Assembly (NCBI GenBank): GCA_944989445.1
Contig: CALYLW010000436.1
Span: 607,911 to 671,910 of the forward strand
DNA from: Ampullaceana balthica
Lineage: Eukaryota > Mollusca > Gastropoda > Lymnaeidae
DNA length: 64,000 bases
Direction: 5' to 3'
Shown here: positions 35,401 through 44,249 of the stretch, in pieces
Layout of the letters: each line of letters begins with the position of its first letter
Position numbering within the stretch: position 1 is the stretch's first letter
Position numbers and translations under genes: made by a program
Notes under the pieces: model-generated
The model's input: only the letters and a program-made list of their open reading frames with translations
What the model was told of the DNA's origin: nothing
The model's database searches: none

Positions 35401-36441
35401 GTCCAAGTCAACGACAGGAGCTATCACGCCGAAGAGGTTAGGCGGCTTGGAACTGTGATGGACTACAGTGGTGGTGCGTCCACTTCCGGGATACCCCGCG
35501 GGAGCGGACTCTTAGGCAAAACGAGTTCTTTATTTCCCGAAGCTGGAAAAGGAAGGCAGCAACCAGACGTCATCAATCAAAACACCCGAAGGATTCATCC
35601 TGATGAAGGGCGCTACTCTGGGATAGACACGCCCTTCTCCCATGGTGGTGCCGCCACTGACGTCCGGTCAACCGAAGAGACCGGACGACGCCTGCAGACC
35701 GGCCCGGAAGTGGGGCGTACTGTCCTCCCCACGGACGTGAAGAGGCGTGGCTTTTGGTACGGTGAGACCAACAGAGAGGCCAGGCCCTACGTCAGCAATG
35801 AACCAAACACGAGTCTTGGAGATTATAGAACATTCCATGGCCTTGACGGCGGCTTCGGAGGCCCCACCAATTACAACAACGCGGACCGGAGCAAGGACGT
35901 CAGTTCCGGTTTTAGCAGTTTTGAGGTGAAATACGACCAGCATGTGGATAACAGTCCCCAGACTGAGGCTGTTACACGTGGAAGTGGGCGTGGTCAGGAG
36001 GCTGTAACAGGTGGAAGTGGGCGTGGTCAGGAGGCTATTACACGTGGAAATGGGCGTAGTCAGGAGGCTTTAACAGGTGGAAGTGGGCGTGGTCAGGAGG
36101 CTGTTACAGTTGGAAGTGGGCGTGGCCAGATACCTCCACGTATCACGGAGCCTCAGCCTGGTGTCAGATGTGACGGGGCCCACCAGGAGCCTGATTCAAC
36201 TGTCCTGCCCGGTACCATACCCGGACCCATGCGCACCGCGCGTGAACGTTTTCGGGACAACGCTCCACTGGAGGCCGAGAAACCCTCCGGCTCGAGGCCT
36301 TTTGATTTTTGCGGAGACGGGAGACTTGAGAGGAGTGGAAAGTTTAGAACGAACAAGGAGATGAAGATGTTAGAGTCCTTGAATACCGCCAAGAGGACCA
36401 TAATGAGCATAAACGAGGCTCTGTCAAAGCAAGGGCACTGA
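29480..36441 (+). CDS. Four-helix membrane protein with long disordered tail (four coding exons, 633 residues)
   Basis: Exons: 29480-29577, 31550-31727, 32908-33077, 34986-36441, joined length 1902 nt. Donors are GTAATT, GTAGGT and GTAATG; acceptors end CTTCCACAG, GGCCCAG and GCGTCCTCAG. Phases 2, 0 and 2 agree at every junction. The start ATG sits in a fair context (ACCGATGGC). The N terminus (MAGFETAAPNV, then CGELC) is Cys-containing. Hydrophobic segments at about 40-57 (FILLCACMLTCAAL), 66-86 (VFVYCVVYSTWV), 93-117 (VISMVAGVLC) and 151-170 (VVVAAVVAWFISV) suggest a tetraspan protein. The first three exons encode the whole N-terminal membrane part and exon 4 the fourth helix plus the tail. 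A MARVEL-like fold is possible by size and topology, but I do not recognise the family. Function unknown. Confidence 0.85.
30288..30420 (-). repeat. Dispersed repeat with hammerhead-like motif, copy 3
   Basis: Read on the minus strand: GCTGACGAAGGC, TTTT, GCCGATACGTTCG, then GTGGCGTC, with the core at 30310-30352. This copy has a perfect CUGANGA box (CTGACGA), but the conserved GAAA is changed to GATA. It lies in intron 1 of the four-exon gene and is antisense to it. Confidence 0.65.
30425..30566 (+). pseudogene. LINE ORF2 C-terminal remnant, second copy
   Basis: The + frame LSRKHESLVTQMRTERCP, then TNTYFHRLDHNRDSNC, resembles the C-terminal segment of non-LTR retrotransposon ORF2 and the copy at 5640-5790. 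It merges directly into the 51-bp minisatellite, whose first unit appears to start within LINE-derived sequence. Confidence 0.55.
30567..31533 (+). repeat. 51-bp minisatellite in intron 1 (19 copies)
   Basis: Unit CTAGTTCTGAAGTATCTCAT then CCCTTTGTGACATGCTAG then TGTCTTGACATCT, period 51, about 19 copies, very homogeneous inside with variants at the edges. It ends only about 16 bp before the exon 2 acceptor. On the minus strand it reads RYFRTRDVKTLACHKGM repeated, because 51 is a multiple of 3; this is not taken as a gene. Confidence 0.95.
32412..32880 (+). repeat. 48-bp minisatellite in intron 2, split by a SINE
   Basis: Unit TTATGCCGTTATATATAAGC, CCCTCTGGTTCACTCATATG, GCCTGACG (48 bp), about four copies before 32600 and a further one to two after 32800. 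The SINE at 32611-32799 was inserted into the array. The array ends about 30 bp before the exon 3 acceptor. Confidence 0.88.
32611..32799 (-). mobile_element. tRNA-derived SINE inside the minisatellite
   Basis: Minus strand begins GGTCTAAGTGGTAGCGCACT (A box) and has a GGGATCGAGCC-type B box. The body shares GGCAAGTGATGYAGCGTTCA with the SINEs at 42434 and 58315. It is flanked by CCTGACATTA at 32601-32610 and 32800-32809. The duplication resembles the minisatellite unit itself, so its exact length is uncertain. Confidence 0.75.
33676..34552 (+). repeat. 19-bp minisatellite in intron 3 (46 copies)
   Basis: Unit GAACCAATACAGAACATAT, period 19, about 46 copies, with rare ATTAACC, AGAG, CAGT and ATTCAG variants and one 18-bp unit at about 34050. 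Since 19 is 1 mod 3 and no stop arises, minus-strand frames of up to 303 codons overlap (ICSVLVHMFCIGSYVLYW repeated). They are hydrophobic only by composition and are not genes. Two blocks share a series of variants (33793-33830 and 34305-34345), suggesting an internal segmental duplication of the array. Confidence 0.96.
34626..34926. mobile_element. hAT MITE in intron 3
   Basis: Starts CAGTGCTTCTCAACC and ends TTTGAGGAGCACTG, hAT-type inverted ends. Subterminal GCGGACCGG repeats face each other. The flanking 8-mers do not match convincingly. It ends about 60 bp before the exon 4 acceptor. Confidence 0.75.
34986..36441 (+). CDS. Exon 4: last membrane helix and repeat-bearing tail of the tetraspan-like protein
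   Basis: Supplies residues 150-633. After helix 4 comes DFYKAVTGPEPRRRYFD, a basic membrane-proximal stop, then a tail rich in Gly, Ser, Arg, Pro, Asp and Glu with almost no hydrophobic runs, predicted disordered and cytoplasmic. Residues about 476-530 (35965-36129) are five tandem 11-residue repeats of the type EAVTRGSGRGQ, a 33-bp coding minisatellite. The C terminus (NKEMKMLESLNTAKRTIM, then SINEALSKQGH) could form a short helix. GC content is clearly higher than the introns and long runs of synonymous-looking variation support real coding. An ATG at 34948 upstream of the acceptor is in intron sequence and is not the start. Confidence 0.85.
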
Positions 36442-36479
36442 TGACACTGGGCATAAATAACGTCGGAGACTTGCGGGCA

Positions 36480-36655
36480 TTGAGAGGGAGGACATTGTAA
36501 ACACAGGCAGTGCGGACATTTTAGACACATACAGTGAGGACATTTTAGACACAGACAGTGAGAACCTCCTAGACACAAGCAGTGAGGACATTCTAGACAG
36601 AGGCAGTGAGGACATTCTAGACACAGGCAGTAAGGACATTTTGCACAGAAACAGT
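36480..36655 (+). repeat. 24-bp minisatellite in the 3' flank of the four-exon gene
   Basis: About seven copies of GAGGACATTCTAGACACAGGCAGT-like units, period 24, starting 40 bp after the stop. In the +2 frame relative to the gene it reads SEDILDTG-type acidic octapeptides to a TAA near 36656, but an in-frame TAA at 36458 separates it from the CDS, so it is treated as 3' untranslated region. Confidence 0.85.
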
Positions 36656-36884
36656 TAATTCATATCGGAGAAGTTCATTAACGTTATGCAACAAATACTC
36701 TGGTATTGGAATACTACTATATAAATATATTTAACACTTGTGCTGATTTTCAGTGGGGCTTTGCTATCCACATAAAATACACGAACAAATTCCAGGATGT
36801 GGTGTTACAAAATGCTGATTTGGAACTGAAGATCACTGAATCATGGGGGAATTATAGTGAAATATGTTCTTAGCAAGAACCTAG

Positions 36885-36890
36885 AATAAA
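36885..36890 (+). promoter_or_regulatory. Candidate poly(A) signal AATAAA
   Basis: Canonical AATAAA 444 bp after the stop of the four-exon gene. This would place the 24-bp minisatellite in the 3' untranslated region. Confidence 0.5.
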
Positions 36891-37772
36891 TTCTCTATTT
36901 AAAATTCACAGCATTAACGAACAGTTTGAAACACTTATCGTTCTTAGATATCCCGAAACTGTCTGCATGGACTCAGAATATTTCACATTATATAGTGAGA
37001 ACAATAAGAACACTGGACAGCACTCAAAACTGCCGTGAGGTTGTACTTCCAGACGCCATTTAGGGTTATGATAGAGTACAGAGCAACAACCCCACGAAAC
37101 GCGATTCAGTTGTCGACAGATACATTCTCTTTAACCTGATGTTTAAATTTTTTAAATTTATTATTTTTGTTTGTGGAGAAAAATCTTTGTAGGAAAGCTG
37201 GATGTATTCTCGCGGAAAACCTTTCAGGAAAGATCTATTGAACTAAATTTTGTTGGCACGATGGTTATAATCCACGCCTGCGATAGAAATGCGTGGGTTC
37301 TCTATATCCCATGATTCATCCAATTGTTTAAAACTACAACTGTTAAAAGCAATTTTAGTATTTGCTTAATGCAATTTAAATAGTTTTTTTTTCTTCCTAA
37401 AACCCTTGGTTAAATTTTAACTGACTTAAAGAAGGCTGAAAACTAAATTTAACACAAGTGTCTTGACCGATAGTAATATGATATTTTGTTTCTACTATTT
37501 GATTCACGCTATTAATAATACATGCTTTTAAAGATTATTGGAGAGCTTTACAATAATTTTGTTTTTTAGTTAGGTTACAATGATTCCAATATCTGATTTC
37601 ATTGCATTGATGTACTTAACCTTTGGTTACAACTAAAAGCACATAACACATTTGGTCTTTCGCTCAATGATTTAAAAAAAGAAAAAAGAAACTGATAAAT
37701 TGTTGAGAAGCGTACAATACTTCGCAATCTTTCTGAACCACGTCATACATGGCATTAAATCTAACTTATTAG
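36891..37772. other. Intergenic, nothing recognised
   Basis: AT-rich unique sequence downstream of the four-exon gene; no feature supported. Confidence 0.5.
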
Positions 37773-38042
37773 TAGGAGTGTGCCGGATTTCGGCTCAAGA
37801 AAATACGGAATCAAGCCATTTCTACAAATCCAGCTCCGGAAGGAATTTCACTTCATAAATCCGGCTGCCCGGTAGAGCCATAAAATATACATAAATATAA
37901 TAGCTCCGGCTCCGGCAAATCCGAAATCAAGCCATTTTTACACATCCGGTTCCGGCTTCGGCTCCGGCCGGATCTCACTTCATAAATCCGGCCCAATATG
38001 GCTCCGACCGAATTTCAAGACATTGAATCCGGTACACCCCTA
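37773..38042. mobile_element. hAT-type MITE (TAGGGGTGT ends) with 8-bp duplication
   Basis: Starts TAGGAGTGTGCCGGATT and ends AATCCGGTACACCCCTA. It is flanked exactly by CTTATTAG (37765-37772 and 38043-38050). The interior repeats CCGGCTCCGG and a segment ATCAAGCCATTTYTACA twice. The 8-bp duplication supports hAT. Confidence 0.92.
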
Positions 38043-38204
38043 CTTATTAGGAGTAAACCACCGTGATCTGACTGATGGACGGGTTTATGACGTGCACCAG
38101 ATTTTTTTGTTGTTGTTTTAAACAAGTTGAAGTCAATTTTAAAGAATGTCGTAACAAAAAATAGCTATGCTTGAATAAGAACAGAGCATTTTTACCCTTT
38201 TTAA

Positions 38205-38695
38205 ATCCTTTATATTAACTCGTGGTGTCTGGTTGCTTGCTTGCTAGATTGTATATCGCCAAAACTTTGGATCGATTTTTAACCCATTTTCTCGTAAGCT
38301 AGCGATCTGAAATTTAGCAGGCAGTTTTGTGGCGTTGATAAAAACTATGTATAAAAATTTCAGATCGATCGCATGTACTGTATTTAAATTATTGAATTTT
38401 TAGATTATTTTATTTATTCCTATGTATCATGCTATTTTTTGAGATTTAGTGTCGCGGTGCGTATTATATTGAACAACCTTTCTGTCGCGCAATGAGGTGC
38501 GTATTTTATTGACAACACTTTTTATAAACATATTCGTGATTGGTGCGCATTATGTTAAACATGTTTTACGACACCACTGGAATTTTGTATTTTTGGATGG
38601 TCTTGCGCTGCGTATTATAATGAACATTCTTTTAGTTACGTTTAGTACATAAAGGATTTATAGTGAAAAACTTGTTTTTTTACGGTTTTTTAAAT
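38205..38695 (-). repeat. Dispersed family A element, copy 3
   Basis: Reverse orientation: starts AAATCCTTTATATTAACTCG and ends ACATAAAGGATTTATAG, with all the inner landmarks of copies 1 and 2. Confidence 0.75.
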
Positions 38696-38899
38696 TAAAT
38701 TATTAAGTTTGTGACATTCATTTTTCCATTCCATATTAGAGAATAAAAGTTATACAAACATTCATTGCAAAGATAAATTCAAGACTTTTTTTTATAATCT
38801 GGTGGGTGAGGGAGCTAAGAATATTGCGCAAATATATTTTACTTTAAAAAAAAACAACAACTATCGGGCTAAAGGGATACTTATAATAAAAAGAAACCC

Positions 38900-39895
38900 C
38901 CAAAAAAGCAAGTTTGTGACTATAAATCCTTTATATACGAGACATAACTAAAAGAATGTTCATTATAATACGCAGCGCAAGACAATCCAAACATACAAAA
39001 TTTTATTTATGTCTCGTAAAACATGTTTAATATGATGCAGTCCGATCAGGAGTCAATATACATAATTCCCGTTGTCTGTATTTATGGATGTAATTTGTAA
39101 TGGTGTTAGGTGGCACTGCGATCGATTTTGTTTTATTATCTTGATGGTTTTTTTTCGGGCATACCCATTAAATTCCTTTTCGCCTTTTTATAAAAGTTTG
39201 AGCTTATATTTTAATACAAGGCGTGCATCGGAAGGCGCGCAAAAAGGTGTGCAAAATAATTATAAATTAAAGACGCACTGTAAAAAAAATATTATATGAC
39301 GTCATTGTTTTAGCTTATATTTTAATTTTTGAAAAGGGAACGATGTAAAAATAGGATTTGAGGATTTATAATTATGAAATACTTTGTGTAAATGTCAGCA
39401 GGTTTAATATTTCGTATTTATCAAACAAGGATAAGTTACTTATGTTATTGATGCCCGTTGTCTGTATGGATGTAGTGCTGTTAGGTGATGCTGCTTATCG
39501 ATTTTTTTTATAGTTCTTTTTGAACCAAAAAAGATTCCGTCATTTTTGGCGGGTTATCTCTAGTATGTTTATGAAAAGTATTGTCAATAAAATACGCACC
39601 TTATTACGCGACAGGAAAGGGTTGTTCAATATAATACGCAACACGACACTATAGCAAAAAAAGTTAATATGTTACATAGAGATAAATAAAGATAATATGA
39701 AAATTCATTAATTTAATTACAGAATATTCGATCGATCTGAAATTGGGATACATCATTTTTATCATCGGCACGGGTCTGCCTGCAAAATTTCAGCTCCCTA
39801 GCTTACGAGGAAGTTGGTTAAAAATCGATCCAAAGTTTTTTCGACAAGCGCTCAAACAGACACCACGAGTTAATATAAAGGATTTAAAAATACTG
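38900..39895 (+). repeat. Dispersed family A element, copy 4, split by another repeat
   Basis: The left third (AAATCCTTTATATACGAGAC to GATGCAGTCCGATCAGGAGT) is at 38900-39050, and the right part (GTTTATGAAAAGTATTGTCA to GAGTTAATATAAAGGATTT) at 39565-39895. About 515 bp of other DNA lies between them, including the family B copy at 39262-39440. Confidence 0.65.
39262..39440 (+). repeat. Dispersed element, family B, copy 2
   Basis: Matches 12180-12410 over AATATTATATGACGTCATTG, AAAAGGGAACGATGTAAAAA and AATATTTCGTATTTATCAAA, but lacks the GC-rich palindromes of copy 1. Confidence 0.6.
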
Positions 39896-40240
39896 TTGTG
39901 GGTAAGACTGAACGGCTATTACAAATTTGGTTGCAATCCATTGTGTGGGTTTCCCATGATCCGGTGAAACAAAACCAGACAAACAAACAAACACACAAGC
40001 AAACAAACACACTCGATCAGAATATCAGAGCTTCGTTACGATGTTTCTGAGATTTAAAATATATCCAGATGTAATTTTAATGTCCTTCTATAAATTGCTG
40101 TTACTGTTACTGTTACACAAGAGCTAAAGTCAGTAACACTTGTCGCAATGCCCAACAGTGTATTTTGTACCCCATGAATAACACAATTAAACAAGATTCG
40201 GGCATTTATTAAACCCACACAAGCCACTGCCTAAAAAATA

Positions 40241-41093
40241 TCCTTTATTAATAATAAAAGGCAAGTTTCTGTCCTTTCTGTCCCGTCATCTATAGCGATT
40301 GGTCCCTCAAACACATATGACTCCTACAGCCAATCACTAGCGGAGAAAAAATTTACATTTTACGCGGAGGTTCAAAACGAGTTATTTTTGGTGCAGTTTT
40401 TTTTGTCATAATTCATAATGTTGTTCGCATCTTGAAGTGATGCCTGCCGCTTATTCCAATGACAATTCTGTTAAATGCTTTTTCCTTGATGGTCCTGGGG
40501 GTAGTGGCAAGAGTTGTAAGTGTTGTTTGTTTTTTGTTGCTGTTATTGTTATTGTTGTTTTGTTGTTGTTGTTTTTTGTTGTTGTTTTGTTGTTGTTGTT
40601 TTGTGGTTGTTTTTTGTTGTTGTTTTGTTGTTGTTTTGTGGTTGTTGTTATTGTTGTTGTTTTGTTGTTGTTGCTGTTGTTGTTGCTGTTGTTGTAGTTG
40701 TTGTTGTTGTTTTGTTGTTTTTGTTTTGTTGTTGTTGCTGTTGTTGTTTTGTTGTTGTTGTTTTGTTGCTGTTGTTTTGTTTTTGTTGCTGTTGTTGTTG
40801 TTTTTGTTGTTGTTGTTTTGTTGTTTTTGTTTTGTTGTTGTTTTGCTGTTGTTGTTGTTTTGTTGTTGTTGTTTTTTGTTGTTTCTGTTGTTGTTGTTAT
40901 TTTTGTTGGTGTTGCTGTTGTTATTGCTTTTGTTGTTTTTGCTGTTTTTTTTGTTGTGATTGTCCACATCCCTTGCCCTGCGACGACAATGTCCTGCAAA
41001 CGCTTCAGCATAACAACTACCAAAACATAGCGTCCATGAACTTCACAGGTCACCCTACACTTATTCCTGTCCTTGGGCGGGCTTTGTTACTAG
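40241..41093 (+). mobile_element. Non-autonomous Helitron with PIF1-helicase fragment and (TTG)n expansion
   Basis: Starts TCCTTTATTAATAATAAAAG after A and ends GGGCTTTGTTACTAG before T, the Helitron signature (A|TC...CTAG|T). Its ends match the small copy at 1933-2276. At 40479-40514 it encodes FFLDGPGGSGKS, a Walker A motif in the context typical of Helitron PIF1-family helicases ('FFLDGPGGTGKT'). The helicase then stops in a run of about 450 bp of TTG/TTTG/TGT repeats (40520-40958). No Rep endonuclease and no other helicase motifs remain, so it is a deletion derivative dependent on an autonomous Helitron. Confidence 0.85.
40503..40958 (+). repeat. (TTG)n-rich simple repeat within the Helitron
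   Basis: Imperfect GTT/GTTTT/GCT trinucleotide tract. Open frames of up to 200 codons in several frames on both strands (poly-N/Q/K/T or poly-L/V/F/C) come from this composition and are not genes. Confidence 0.95.
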
Positions 41094-41395
41094 TATATAT
41101 ATATATATATATAAAATGTTAATAGCGAAACTTAAGCAGCAATGCCATTTGCCATTGGTAGAAGAGCGATTCTTCTTGAAAATATATATTCGCTTATTGT
41201 ATTTATATACTGTCTTAAGAACATCAAATTGTGGCCAGGATGCAATCTTTCCCCCGCCGACCAGAACAACTAACACAGCTACCAAAACTCACCCCCCCCC
41301 CAAATCAATACCTAGGTCACCACCAACACCACATCCACCGTCTACCTCCTCCACCAGATGACGACCGATGAGTTGCAGTTAAACTCAGTGTTTCT

Positions 41396-41594
41396 CAAAT
41401 AGTGGGGTGCCCCCCCCGGGGGGGGGGCGAGCGAGGCTCCGTAAAGGTGAGCTCGTTTGACCGTTATGCATAGGTGTACTTATAACAATTTTATAGACAA
41501 ATGATACTATTTACAGTCGCGCGGGGGGGGGGCGAAATGTTTTCTTTCTTCCTGGGGGGTGGGGGGCATGACAGAAAATAATTGAGAAACACTG
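41396..41594. mobile_element. hAT MITE with perfect 13-bp ends
   Basis: CAGTGTTTCTCAA at the left and TTGAGAAACACTG at the right. The interior has C- and G-runs in inverted arrangement near the ends. The flanks share only TAAAC, off by one base, so no duplication is claimed. Confidence 0.8.
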
Positions 41595-41599
41595 CTAAA

Positions 41600-42433
41600 C
41601 CGTTGTTTTGTATTTTTATTTACGTCCGGAATCCTTCTGTTGCAAACACTAACCCTATCGCTGATCTCGATGGTATAAACTCTAAAATCCCAGACGTCAC
41701 CTGCCACCGCCCCCTGATCCGTATTTTAAATTATTAGGATTGTCCTCTGACAACTTCTGACACCTTACCTCCGCCAGCTCGGAGGTGATTTACCTTATCG
41801 CCACAGCGAACTTCACCCAAAAAACATTTAAGAGTGTTGATTTGAATGTTAAATAAGCCCCGGGCATAAAACGGTTTCAATGCACTGGACGTCTAATTAA
41901 AAAAAACAAACAACCCAACATGTGTCACATGACGAAAGGTCAGAGTTCGAAAGTCTCTGGCTTGATTACGATTGGTTGAGCTGGTTCTGCAGCCTGTCGT
42001 TTGATTGGAAGAATCGGTGGATTTTCAAACGGTGAGATAAAAATCTTGACGAATGCATAGGCGGCTGTTTGAAGCGGCGGTGGCTCATGCTAATTTCAGC
42101 ACTTGCTGGCTTGTGTTTTGTGGCCCAGGAAATCTTGGACGGATGCCAGTTTGTTTTGTGAACCGGTGCGGCACAACGGAGATTATACCTATTTGATAAT
42201 GTGTCGGCGACCTGTGCAGGCAAGGGCTACCCTACAGGGCAAGAAACACGTTCACGTATTCCCATCAGGTGGGGGGTCAAGTTGATGAGAGAACGAAGAA
42301 GGTGAATAAATCACGTGACTTTCAGTACTTCACATATTGACACGTCACACAAACATACAAAAGACATATTCATCCATGAATTTTGGAGACATTGCGTCTA
42401 AGCTTGTTCAAACAGATTTCCTCAGACATTTAT
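41600..42433. other. Intergenic, nothing recognised
   Basis: Moderate GC; no gene, repeat or RNA supported. The TTGATTACGATTGGTTGAGC stretch at about 41963 is unique in the window. Confidence 0.45.
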
Positions 42434-42709
42434 CTTATCTTCTTATCTTATCAATACAGACGCTCCTTCTATGCAGAAGATAATTGCGTCCATAGACCAT
42501 GACAGATGATCTGTTGGCAAGTGATGCAGCGTTCACAGGCCACGACTATGAGGGTTCCACGCATTACCCAGCCGGCTAACTAGTGTTAGGTACCCATTCG
42601 GAGCTGGGTGACTCAGGGACGCCCTAGGCCCCGGGAAAAAATCCTTGCCTTGACATGGATTCGAACCCGTGACCATCGGTACGCCAGTCGAGCGAGCTGC
42701 CACTCGACC
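42434..42709 (-). mobile_element. tRNA-derived SINE with GATAA tail and target duplication
   Basis: Minus strand: head GTGGTCGAGTGGCAGCTCGC (A box), GTCACGGGTTCGAATCCATG (B box), body CCCGGGGCCTAGGGCGTCCC, then TGTGAACGCTGCATCACTTG, then TAGAAGGAGCGTCTGTATTG and a GATAA/GAAGATAA tail. Flanked by ACATTTAT (42426-42433, 42710-42717). The pol III boxes and tail define a tRNA-class SINE. It is not a tRNA gene: the sequence does not fold into a tRNA after the B box. Confidence 0.92.
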
Positions 42710-42717
42710 ACATTTAT

Positions 42718-43979
42718 ACATGTAAATTTATAAATCCTATAAACCCGACACATTTTTAATAAAACATGGTGAAAGTAAATCTTACCCATGGATATCTACA
42801 GACACATACATGACTCTCAAATTTGACACGGACATTTTTTTTAATAGGATATGCTACATGACACTCACACTTTTTGAAGACAAATGATATCAAAGAATTA
42901 TAGAGAAATCCCTCCCGAAAATAAGTTTACGACTCTTGTTGTTCTAAGCACCCCGGGAGACTACTCTTAGACGGTCTCGACAGTAGACATATCTCAGCGT
43001 GTTGAAATACACAAAAGTACATAACTGTACATTGTACAAAAAAACAAACAACAACAACAACTTCAGTGACACCTATTAAATAGAATAAACGAAACAAATC
43101 AACAACAAACACCAAACCCCGACAAACTTTCCCAACGGTCTACGCCACAGATGTCCACACGACCACCTCAGAAGATATCGATAAGTCCAAAGACACGCGC
43201 GGCGAACGCGCTCCTCTTATCACGGTGGCGTGAGGGGGTTGGGGCGGGCGCGCACCGTCGAACAACGGACACGGCGACACATTACATTACCAACCCCGCA
43301 GACACACCTGGACACACCTGGATGACACCTACAATTTATTCAGGGATCTTCAGCTCAGTGATCAGCAGCCCCCCCCCAAACTCTAATCAGATGTGTCCGT
43401 GAGTCGTTCATGTTGTGTAGATCTTCGATATCAGGTTTATGTAAATTCTGCACAATAATATGACAGCTTTGAAGAGGATTTCACTATCAAGCTCGGCCAT
43501 CTGAAAATTTTATATCTGGCGACAGATGCAGAAAATTTTCATACCTTGATGCAGGATCACAATGAAAAATAATTGTACACTGCCCATGTTAGTGTTAGGT
43601 GTGGTTTGTTAAGTTTTATTTACCATATTTTAAATTAACGAAACGATATACGTTCTGTTTGACTAGCATACACTTTAAAGCAGTGTTAATAAATTTTAGC
43701 CACCCTTGTAGCCTTAGGTTTGTGTGTGAAATATGAAAATCCAATCGATTAAATGTTTTGGTCCGTGAAAAAGGTACTTTTCCGCAAATGTAGACAATTT
43801 AGAAATAGCGTTTCCAAATTTTTATGGAAAAGAAAAACACGCTTAAGTTATTAAAATTTGGTACGGTGTCTCCGTATGGAATAAACCAAATTCACAATTT
43901 CACCTAACTGTAGAATCTGTTTCCCGTTGTGATTTTCACTGTAACTTTTGATAGGCCTACTTCCTCCTTTCCCTTAAAT
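42718..43979. other. Intergenic, nothing recognised
   Basis: Partly AT-rich, with a GC-richer patch at 43180-43400. No exon, transposon end or RNA gene supported. Confidence 0.45.
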
Positions 43980-44249
43980 CAGTGGTTCTCAAACTTTTTT
44001 GGCCCATCGCCCACTTTCCAGTAAAAATATTACTCAGCGCCCCCGAATTTTTTTAAATTATTCTAACACAGGGATAGTCAAACTACGATTCGCGGGCCAC
44101 ATGCGGCCAGTCAGAGTATATTATGCGGCCCGTAGGCAAGTACATGTGGCGATATTGTGTCAAGTTAATTTTCTTTGCTTAGAATTTTTGAGAGAAAAAG
44201 GAAACGCAAGAAGTTTGTTAATAATTTAAAGAAGCAGCAAAATGTTTTC

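Noticed and set aside
34948..36441. Intronless 497-codon gene starting at 34948
   Set aside because: The first 13 codons are intron sequence before the acceptor at 34984-34985; the frame is exon 4 of a longer gene.
36459..36657. Acidic SEDILDTG repeat frame as an alternative C terminus
   Set aside because: A stop codon separates it in its own frame and no frameshift or splice site links it to the CDS. It is kept as a 3' minisatellite.
41097..41112. TATA repeat after the Helitron as a promoter element
   Set aside because: A short microsatellite at the Helitron target site, with no gene downstream.
40413..41122. Several open frames with poly-N/Q/K/T or poly-V/L/C
   Set aside because: Produced by a TTG-rich simple repeat inside a Helitron. 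Only the short Walker A segment is meaningful.
42640..42709. tRNA gene
   Set aside because: A and B boxes are present, but the acceptor stem does not close and the sequence continues into a SINE body with a GATAA tail and target duplication. The same applies at 58600-58682 and 32740-32799.
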